This document shows, one piece after another, positions 50,230-56,675 of a DNA stretch of 56,675 nt; position 1 is the first letter of the stretch; each line of letters opens with the position of its first letter. Below the pieces are notes generated by a model. It was not told where the DNA came from. It saw only the letters and a list, made by a program, of their open reading frames with translations, and searched no databases. Source of the stretch: Methylomonas sp. (GTDB lineage Bacteria; Pseudomonadota; Gammaproteobacteria; Methylococcales; Methylomonadaceae); NCBI GenBank assembly GCA_026988195.1, contig JALSLS010000237.1, positions 1 to 56,675 on the forward strand, written 5' to 3'. A program made the translations under genes and the position numbers.

Positions 50230-51084
50230 TTAAACCAGCATATTTTTTAACGGCGAAATATTTAGACCCTGAGCCAAATACACCTGCCAACGTTCTGAAA
50301 GCTTACGATACGCATTTTCAGCCAATTCTTTTGAATCAAACTGAGCAAATACACAAGCCCCCGTCCCAGTTAACCTTGCCTCCGAATAGGCGGACAAGTC
50401 CGTTAAAGCGTCTTTTACTGGTTTGTATTTCTCACAAACAACATCTAAACAATCGTTTTGATGGTCGCCTGTAATAAAGTCAGCTATTTTGATTGATTTA
50501 CTTCCTCTTGTCAAACCTTTTTCTGAAAATATTTCTCCTGTGTCAACATGACACACTGGCTTGATAATGACCACCCACTTTTCCTCAGGCTCAATTTTCT
50601 CTAATTTTTCGCCAACCCCCTCAGCCCAAGCCGCATAACCATAGACAAAAACAGGGACATCAGCCCCCAATTGCAAGCCCAATTCTCTTAGTTTATTTTC
50701 TGACAAGTTCAAACCCCACAAACGATTCAACACAAGCAAGGTTGTTGCTGCATCAGAACTTCCACCGCCCAAGCCCCCACCCATAGGCAAGTTCTTTTCA
50801 ATCTCTATTCGTACGCCCTGACGACAGCCCGTTTCCTTTCTCAATAATTTTGCGGCTCGTATTGTCAAATCTGACGCTTCAGGCACTCCTGGTATAGGTG
50901 AGTCCAAGTAAATTCTATCACTATCAACCTTATGGAAGGTCAGCCAATCACACAAGTCTGTCAATTGAAAGACCGTTTGCAGCAAGTGGTATCCATCCTC
51001 ACGCCGCCCAGTAATTCTTAACATCAAATTTAATTTTGCGGGTGCCGGCCATCGACACCCCCACTCTTTTTCTTGTTGTTTCAT
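50230..51084 (-). CDS. ispE: 4-diphosphocytidyl-2-C-methyl-D-erythritol kinase
   Basis: 284 aa from the ATG at 51084; the frame extends nine codons up to a TTG. The GHMP-kinase motifs are PAPAKLNLMLRITGRREDGYH and the ATP loop LPMGGGLGGGSSDAA, with a C-terminal RLTGTGACVFAQF. It phosphorylates CDP-methylerythritol in the non-mevalonate isoprenoid pathway, supplying precursors for the ubiquinone tail made via UbiA. It is separated from lolB by a family B repeat. No clear Shine-Dalgarno sequence is visible. Confidence 0.95.
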   Translation of the reverse strand: MKQQEKEWGCRWPAPAKLNLMLRITGRREDGYHLLQTVFQLTDLCDWLTFHKVDSDRIYLDSPIPGVPEASDLTIRAAKLLRKETGCRQGVRIEIEKNLPMGGGLGGGSSDAATTLLVLNRLWGLNLSENKLRELGLQLGADVPVFVYGYAAWAEGVGEKLEKIEPEEKWVVIIKPVCHVDTGEIFSEKGLTRGSKSIKIADFITGDHQNDCLDVVCEKYKPVKDALTDLSAYSEARLTGTGACVFAQFDSKELAENAYRKLSERWQVYLAQGLNISPLKNMLV

Positions 51085-51126
51085 ATTTTTGTCTATCAAG
51101 CCGTTAGGCAATTTGCAATAATTAAC

Positions 51127-51348
51127 CTAGGCAACTGGCAATAAATAACCCACCCAGGTTGCGCAGATTTTTTGTTTCCGATCAAACTATCTCAAGAGGC
51201 GCATAGCCAGCTACGGTCGCAACCAGCATCCTGCTTCGAGCGACACTTGCACATCCGTGTGCTTCGTAACGATTGAGATGGTTTGAGCAACGATAAAAAA
51301 GTCAGTAAGGTGGCTGGGTTATTTGTTGCTGGTTGCCCTACCCTCCTT
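51127..51348. repeat. Hairpin repeat family B, copy 2
   Basis: About 222 bp, close to copy 1 at 16937-17153, in the same orientation. Outer arms TAGGCAACTGGCAA and TTGCTGGTTGCC; inner arms CAAACTATCTCAA and TTGAGATGGTTTG; loop starting GAGGCGCATAGCCAGCTACG at 51196-51215. It occupies most of the lolB-ispE gap and is TA-flanked. The rest of the gap shows nothing. Confidence 0.8.
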
Positions 51349-51412
51349 GCTGGTCTTCTTGTCACTGCTCAATTTGGGTAGATTATTTATTGCAAGCCAT
51401 TTTACCAAACTG

Positions 51413-51976
51413 CTATATATCCCATTGATTAACTATTAATTTTATTTTTGCAGAACCACGCTCAACTTTCATTTTCCGTGGCATTAGCTCTGCTTTATTA
51501 TATTCTTGCATCTGTAAATACCTAATTTTCCACCCATGCTGGTCAAATCCATAATCTTGCTGTGTATAACTTGCAGCAGGATCAACCACACCTAAAACCC
51601 AGTACTTTAGTGATTCGAAAGGAACTTTAACTCCCAACTTGGCAGAGATAATATCGTTAACCTCGCCTGTCTCTACATACACCTTACCTTCAGCACTAAC
51701 CTCCACACGCCTCTCTGTAAGCACAATTTTCGTTCTACCCAGACCAAACAGGCCTGCCAACTCAATAGCGTCACTTTCACTCTCATGTTCCCACACTATA
51801 TTTGCAGAAACCGCATTATTTTTATCTATTATTGCTATTCGCCCTAAAAATGACCATTTTGTTTTTTCATACAGACCCTTTCGACCAGATAGATTAAATT
51901 TGTTTCTCTGGTTTTCTGGCACACTTGCACATGACGTCATCACCAGCAACATAACTATAGAGCAATATTTAATCAT
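51413..51976 (-). CDS. lolB: Outer-membrane lipoprotein insertion factor LolB
   Basis: 187 aa with a lipoprotein signal ending LLVMTSC (lipobox cysteine near residue 16). WSFLGRIAIIDKNNAVSANIVWEHESESDAIELAGLFGLGRTKIVL and the FESLKYWVLGVVDP stretch match LolB, which accepts lipoproteins from LolA and inserts them in the outer membrane. Its ATG shares a base with the stop of the upstream TPR gene. It has the typical position before ispE. Confidence 0.9.
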   Translation of the reverse strand: MIKYCSIVMLLVMTSCASVPENQRNKFNLSGRKGLYEKTKWSFLGRIAIIDKNNAVSANIVWEHESESDAIELAGLFGLGRTKIVLTERRVEVSAEGKVYVETGEVNDIISAKLGVKVPFESLKYWVLGVVDPAASYTQQDYGFDQHGWKIRYLQMQEYNKAELMPRKMKVERGSAKIKLIVNQWDI

Positions 51977-53703
51977 TATTGATTATTGGGAAAGCGCTGT
52001 TTGTATTTTAAAAGATACTCATCATTTGGTGTTTTTTTCAGAGCCCTTTCAATCAAGCTCTCAGCTTCAACAAAATTACCCAGCACACGAAGCACTTCAG
52101 CTAAATGTACCGCAATTTCATTTTGTGCATGTATTTCATACGCGGACCTTAATAACAATAAAGCCGCTTCAGGCCGCCCCTGCTTAAACCGTAGCCATCC
52201 TACACTATCCATAATTAAGGCATTATCAGGACTGAGCTGTAACGCTTTCAGCAAATATTCTTCCGCCTCTTGGTAGCGCTCAGTCCTATCAACCAAGGTA
52301 TACCCCAATGCATTTAAAACAGCCACATCCTTTGGATCCTTTAACAATATCTGTTTTAAATCAGCCTCAAGTAAATCCAGTCTATTTAATTTTTCAGCGA
52401 CAAGAGCCCGTCCATATAATAAATCTCGATGTCCAGGAAAATCAACCAAGCCCTCACTTAACGCATCAAAAGCTGCTTGATATTTTTTTTGTCGTGTATA
52501 TACCTCCGCCTTTAACAATAAAATATTAATCTGCTTTAGAGGAAATTGGTCAAGCAAGACCGCCAGTCGCGACTCAATCGTTGAAAAATCATTTTTCTCT
52601 AATAAAACTGAAACAGCCGCCATCGACGCTTCATAAACATAAGGTCCTTTCGTCACCTTATCAAACCATGTTATAGCCTGGTCATACTGTTCATTTTTAA
52701 AGGCGATACGCCCCAAATAAAAGCTAGCTTGAGCTCCCCAACCCCGCCTATTTACTAGTTTTTTTAAATATGAGACTGCGCTCTGCTCTTTCTTCTGCTG
52801 TAGATATATTAAAGCTAATGCCAACTGACTTTCACCATCTTCTACTTCTGTTTTCAATACCTTTTTATATATTGCTTCAGCTTGATCTAAGGCATTGTTT
52901 TTCATCAAAACCTGCCCCAACATTTTCCTTACTTTATTATTATCCGGTGATTTTGTTAAAATTTTCTCTAAATCAATCTGCGCTAACTCAAACTGCCCAT
53001 TTTGAGCGAACAGTTGCGCACTAAGGACAAGTGCCTTATCCCATTCGGGCTGTATCTCGAGAGCTTTATTGACTTTATCTCTTGCAATATCTGTCTTATT
53101 TAACTGGCCAGATAACATGGCTTGCACAAAAAACACTACCGCTTGATCTGGATGTTTTTCTGCAACACCCTCCAAAACATTATAAATAAAATCAGCTCGT
53201 CCTTGTTTGCCCAACAAACCGGCCAATTCAAGTAGCGTTCCTTCAAACCCAGCAGGATCATTAAGCAACATTTTATTTAAATGCTCAACAGCCAATGCTT
53301 TATCATTTCCCTTCAAAGCCGACAATACCGCTATCTTTCTTGCCGTTAAATTATGACCGTCCTGATCTAGCCACAAAGACACAGCTTCCGTTGTTTTTTC
53401 AGTATCCTTTAAAAACAAGCCTATTTTTGCCGCTCTTTCTGCCACCCTGACATCATCAACCCGCTTGGCAGCTTCCAAATAACCATCAAGAGCAACCCCA
53501 TAACGATTCCTCTGTCCTGCAATTTCTGCCGTCATTAATAAATACATAACCTCAGGGGAAATTGCTGTCAATTTTTCAGTCTTTTCATCATCAGGACTCA
53601 TGGCCTCCACTGCAACTGGATCACCAACTCCCTTATCAGGAGCAGCGGCACAGCCGGCTAACCCCAAAAAAATTATGCCACCCATCAATTTAATAATTAA
53701 CAC
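51976..53703 (-). CDS. TPR-repeat lipoprotein
   Basis: 575 aa. A lipobox signal peptide (IIFLGLAGCAAAP, cysteine near residue 18) is followed by some ten or more tetratricopeptide repeats, for example ALVLSAQLFAQNGQFELAQIDLEKIL, NALDQAEAIYKKVLKT and RYQEAEEYLLKALQLSPDNALIMDSVGWL. It corresponds to the TPR protein commonly found upstream of lolB in gammaproteobacteria. It probably scaffolds envelope complexes, but its partners are unknown. It is divergent from hemA. Confidence 0.85.
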   Translation of the reverse strand: MLIIKLMGGIIFLGLAGCAAAPDKGVGDPVAVEAMSPDDEKTEKLTAISPEVMYLLMTAEIAGQRNRYGVALDGYLEAAKRVDDVRVAERAAKIGLFLKDTEKTTEAVSLWLDQDGHNLTARKIAVLSALKGNDKALAVEHLNKMLLNDPAGFEGTLLELAGLLGKQGRADFIYNVLEGVAEKHPDQAVVFFVQAMLSGQLNKTDIARDKVNKALEIQPEWDKALVLSAQLFAQNGQFELAQIDLEKILTKSPDNNKVRKMLGQVLMKNNALDQAEAIYKKVLKTEVEDGESQLALALIYLQQKKEQSAVSYLKKLVNRRGWGAQASFYLGRIAFKNEQYDQAITWFDKVTKGPYVYEASMAAVSVLLEKNDFSTIESRLAVLLDQFPLKQINILLLKAEVYTRQKKYQAAFDALSEGLVDFPGHRDLLYGRALVAEKLNRLDLLEADLKQILLKDPKDVAVLNALGYTLVDRTERYQEAEEYLLKALQLSPDNALIMDSVGWLRFKQGRPEAALLLLRSAYEIHAQNEIAVHLAEVLRVLGNFVEAESLIERALKKTPNDEYLLKYKQRFPNNQ

Positions 53704-53785
53704 GGACTCTCCCTATTTCACTTGATTAAACATTCATATAGAGTAGCAGAAAATGACACTAAATTAGCCTAGGAATTTATTCTAT

Positions 53786-53817
53786 TTGGATAAAATTAGT
53801 ATATTCTTTTAGAATAT
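53786..53817 (+). promoter_or_regulatory. Putative hemA promoter with palindrome
   Basis: TTGGAT (53786-53791) and TAGAAT (53810-53815) are 18 bp apart, 33 bp before the hemA ATG. The -10 region is embedded in a perfect inverted repeat, ATATTCT-TTT-AGAATAT (53801-53817), which could be an operator. Confidence 0.5.
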
Positions 53818-53848
53818 GTGGTTTTACTGTTGCTTTTAGCCATACTCA

Positions 53849-55099
53849 ATGACACTTCTAGCCGTCGGGATAAATTATAATACAGCGCCTGTTGCTATTC
53901 GTGAGCGCCTAGCATTTCCTGCAGACTCACTTGCGGCCGCCCTAAAAGCACTCTGTAATAACCAATCTATTAATGGCGCTGCCATCTTGTCTACCTGCAA
54001 TAGAACAGAGTTTTATTACCAATCCCAAAACGATAACATCCACTCACTCATTGAGTGGATTTCAGACACCAAAAAAATCACCCAAAAAGAATTTACCCCT
54101 TACCTATACAGCCATACCGACAATCAATCAATTCGCCATATGTTTCGCGTTGCTTGTGGCTTAGACTCCATGGTATTGGGCGAGCCACAAATTTTAGGTC
54201 AAATGAAAACGGCCTACCAGGCAGCCTATGACGCAGGGACATTAGGTAAGCATTTAGGCAGACTCTTTCACCACACCTTTTCGGCAGCAAAAAAAGTACG
54301 TACAGATACGGCTATTGGATCTAGCCCAGTATCGGTAGCCTTTGCAGCCGTACAACTTTCACAACAAATTTTCAATTCACTAAGCGACCAGACAGCTCTT
54401 TTGATTGGCGCAGGTGAAACTATTGAGTTAACCGCTAGGCACTTATATCAAAATAATATAGGCCGTATTATTATTGCCAATAGAACTTACGACAAAGCTC
54501 ACGCCTTGGCAGCTCAGTTTAATGGTTACGCTATTGCTTTATCTGAACTCCCTGATCATTTAGCTGAGGCCGACATCGTGGTTTCGTCAACAGCAAGTCA
54601 ATTACCTATTTTAGGCAAAGGCCGAGTTGAAAGTGCCATAAAAAAACGCAAGCACAAACCTATGTTTATGGTTGATCTCGCTGTTCCTCGAGATATTGAA
54701 GCAGAAGTTGCCCAACTCAAAGATGTTTATCTATATACTGTTGATGACTTGCAAAATACCATTGACCAAAATATGGACTCACGGCGCAAGGCAGCCGAAC
54801 AAGCGGAAGAGATTATTGACACTCAAGTTGAGCATTTCTTATCCTGGATGCGCTCACAAGGGGCTCAAACTGTTATTAAAGATTATCGTCAACAAGCCAC
54901 TTTATCCCGCGATCAAGCACTTGATAAAGCCATATCTCAACTAAATAACGGTCGTGATGCGGAAGAAGTTTTAAACCTTTTAGCTCACACCTTGACCAAT
55001 AAACTAATCCACACCCCCAGCAGTCAAATTAGATTAGCGGGAGAAAATGACAGACACGACCTTATCGCGGCTGCCAGAGAAATATTTAAATTACCCTAA
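53849..55099 (+). CDS. hemA: Glutamyl-tRNA reductase
   Basis: 416 aa. MTLLAVGINYNTAPVAIRERLAF starts the catalytic domain; the catalytic cysteine is residue 50 in LSTCNRTEFY. The NADPH domain has ALLIGAGETIELTARHL, and the C-terminal helical dimerisation domain follows. It reduces glutamyl-tRNA to glutamate semialdehyde, the committed step of C5 haem synthesis. A 147-bp gap before prfA contains only a small CCACG/CGTGG hairpin (about 55208-55222). Confidence 0.97.
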   Translation: MTLLAVGINYNTAPVAIRERLAFPADSLAAALKALCNNQSINGAAILSTCNRTEFYYQSQNDNIHSLIEWISDTKKITQKEFTPYLYSHTDNQSIRHMFRVACGLDSMVLGEPQILGQMKTAYQAAYDAGTLGKHLGRLFHHTFSAAKKVRTDTAIGSSPVSVAFAAVQLSQQIFNSLSDQTALLIGAGETIELTARHLYQNNIGRIIIANRTYDKAHALAAQFNGYAIALSELPDHLAEADIVVSSTASQLPILGKGRVESAIKKRKHKPMFMVDLAVPRDIEAEVAQLKDVYLYTVDDLQNTIDQNMDSRRKAAEQAEEIIDTQVEHFLSWMRSQGAQTVIKDYRQQATLSRDQALDKAISQLNNGRDAEEVLNLLAHTLTNKLIHTPSSQIRLAGENDRHDLIAAAREIFKLP

Positions 55100-55246
55100 G
55101 GGAGGGAGGCAACAAATCCCCCCTGCTAAAATGCTGGGCAATCAAACCCTCGCCCCAACTGAATTTACAAGCCACGGACATGCAAAATATAGCACCGTAC
55201 TCACCCACGTTAAACGTGGCTACCCCATAAGCTAGTTATTTAATAA

Positions 55247-56332
55247 ATGAAAGTATCAATCCAAACCAAACTTGAAAATCTTAGCGAACGCTTTGAAGAA
55301 ATTGCAGCGCTACTATCCCAACCTGAAGTACAAAGCGACCAAAATAAGTTCCGCTCACTCAGCCAAGAATACGCCCAAATAGACCCGATTGTAAGTTGCT
55401 ATAATGATTACAAAGAAAATCAAGATGACCTTGATGCCGCCTTGGAAATGACTAAAGACTCAGACCCTGAGTTACGTGAAATGGCTAAAGAAGAGCTACA
55501 GGAAACTGAAGAAAAGAAGCTACAATTACAACACCAGCTACAAATATTATTACTCCCCAAAGACCCTAACGATAATAGAAATATATTTTTAGAAGTTAGA
55601 GCGGGAACAGGGGGCGATGAAGCCTCTATTTTTTCTGGGGACTTAGCAAAAATGTACCAACGATTTGCTGAAAAGCAAGGTTGGAAAACTGAAATAATCA
55701 CCGAAAACCGTGGTGATCATGGTGGCTACAAAGAAATTATCTTACGCATTAGTGGACAAGATGTTTTCTCTCAACTCAAGTTTGAATCAGGCGTTCACCG
55801 TGTGCAACGCGTCCCTGAAACGGAATCTCAAGGTAGAGTTCACACCTCCGCCTGCACCATTGCCATTATGCCCGAGGTTGAAAGCCTTGATGAATATGAA
55901 ATAAAATCATCCGATTTGCGTGTAGATACCTTTAGGGCATCTGGCTCAGGTGGTCAACATGTTAATAAAACAGACTCAGCCATTCGACTCACCCATTTAC
56001 CAACAGGTGTTGTTGTCGAATGCCAAGATGAACGTTCACAACATAAAAACAGAGCTCGTGCCATGTCTCTTTTACAGTCGCGCTTGCTAACAGCAGAACA
56101 AGACAAGCAACATGCAGAGCAATCTGAAGAAAGAAAATCACAAGTTGGATCAGGGGATCGCTCGGAACGAATTAGAACATATAACTATCCACAAGGCCGA
56201 CTAACTGACCATCGAATTAATTTAACGCTTTATAAATTAGATGAAATCATGCAAGGTGGCCTAGAACACGTTATTAACCCTTTAATTAACGAACATCAGG
56301 CAGATTTACTGACCCAATTAGGTAATGATTGA
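55247..56332 (+). CDS. prfA: Peptide chain release factor 1
   Basis: 361 aa. The GGQ catalytic motif is in RASGSGGQHVNKTDSA, and the codon-reading P-x-T motif is PET in VPETESQGRVHTS, which distinguishes RF1 (UAA/UAG) from RF2. It overlaps prmC, whose product methylates the GGQ glutamine, by eight bases. Confidence 0.97.
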   Translation: MKVSIQTKLENLSERFEEIAALLSQPEVQSDQNKFRSLSQEYAQIDPIVSCYNDYKENQDDLDAALEMTKDSDPELREMAKEELQETEEKKLQLQHQLQILLLPKDPNDNRNIFLEVRAGTGGDEASIFSGDLAKMYQRFAEKQGWKTEIITENRGDHGGYKEIILRISGQDVFSQLKFESGVHRVQRVPETESQGRVHTSACTIAIMPEVESLDEYEIKSSDLRVDTFRASGSGGQHVNKTDSAIRLTHLPTGVVVECQDERSQHKNRARAMSLLQSRLLTAEQDKQHAEQSEERKSQVGSGDRSERIRTYNYPQGRLTDHRINLTLYKLDEIMQGGLEHVINPLINEHQADLLTQLGND

Positions 56333-56675
56333 CATTCAAAACACTTTACAACAAGCCGCAACAAGCCTAACTGAATCATCCGACTCTGCATGGCTTGATG
56401 CAGAAGTCTTACTCTGTCATGTATTGGATAAACCCCGCTCTCATCTTAGAGCTTGGCCAGAAAAACAGTTATCAGAACAACAGCACACTCAATTCGCAAC
56501 GCTTTTAGAGTTGCGCCAGCAAGGCACCCCGATAGCTTACCTGACGGGTAGTAAAGAATTTTGGTCTAGGGATTTTAAAGTAAGTTCAGAGGTTTTAATC
56601 CCTAGGCCTGATACTGAATTATTAATTGAACTCAGCCTTGCCTTACTAGCTGACTCCCCTAATGCTCATATTATT
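56325..56675 (+). CDS. prmC: Release factor glutamine methyltransferase PrmC (5' part)
   Basis: 117 codons are visible before the window ends. MIDIQNTLQQAATSL, AEVLLCHVL, GTPIAYLTGSKEFWS and LIPRPDTELLIE are the N-terminal hallmarks of PrmC/HemK. The SAM-binding and NPPY motifs lie beyond the edge. The start overlaps the prfA stop, indicating coupling with its substrate's gene. Confidence 0.95.
   Translation, partial: MIDIQNTLQQAATSLTESSDSAWLDAEVLLCHVLDKPRSHLRAWPEKQLSEQQHTQFATLLELRQQGTPIAYLTGSKEFWSRDFKVSSEVLIPRPDTELLIELSLALLADSPNAHII

Noticed and set aside
55100..55246. Hidden small gene between hemA and prfA
   Set aside because: A 62-codon frame overlaps the hemA end but has no ribosome binding site or recognisable sequence; only a short CCACG/CGTGG hairpin is visible.

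Overview
This 56.7 kb window is chromosomal core DNA from a bacterium with AT-rich, gammaproteobacterial gene content. The placement rests on the co-occurrence of rsd, hda, a DUF2069 gene and lolB, the order lolB-ispE-tRNA-Gln-prs-rplY-pth, and hemA-prfA-prmC. Family or genus cannot be fixed from the sequence alone. There is no phage, plasmid, CRISPR or secretion locus.

Layout. (1) 1-2229: a GT2 glycosyltransferase and an Rsd/AlgQ-type anti-sigma factor between two small elements with CCTGATTAC ends. (2) 2230-14161: a UPF0182 membrane protein, an alpha/beta hydrolase, ubiA and hldE, then arsC-wrbA-DUF2069-hda-panE as one tight + strand operon, then a stand-alone second elongation factor G. 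(3) 14457-16833: sodB, a CYTH protein, an exported repeat protein and a FdxA-type ferredoxin. (4) 17229-47581, all on the minus strand: a continuous transcription/translation block. In transcription order it is tRNA-Tyr, -Gly, -Thr, -Trp, secE, nusG, rplKAJL, rpoBC, rpsL, rpsG, fusA, tuf, then the complete S10, spc and alpha operons down to rplQ. (5) 47869-53703, minus strand: a TPR lipoprotein, lolB, ispE, tRNA-Gln, prs, rplY/ctc and pth. (6) 53849-56675, plus strand: hemA, prfA and the start of prmC, cut by the window edge.

The ribosomal block is normal in content, but its control points can be read: a strong tRNA-operon promoter, a terminator-like hairpin between nusG and rplK, an L10 leader, an rplL-rpoB hairpin pair, a promoter plus hairpin before rpsL, and a near-consensus promoter before rpsM. 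tuf abuts rpsJ, so there is no room for a classical S10 leader. The tufB copy often found after tRNA-Thr is absent. EF-Tu carries about 10 extra residues just after its NKAD motif.

The least expected feature is a set of six hairpin-forming intergenic elements in three families (A, B, C; two copies each, about 165-217 bp). The stems are unrelated between families, but the tip of every hairpin carries nearly the same sequence, GGCGCATAGC[A/C]AGCTACG. All six end in TA-flanked inverted repeats and sit at gene ends or between operons. Two further elements (family D) have different terminal repeats. A conserved loop on divergent stems suggests that the loop itself is under selection or is recognised by something.
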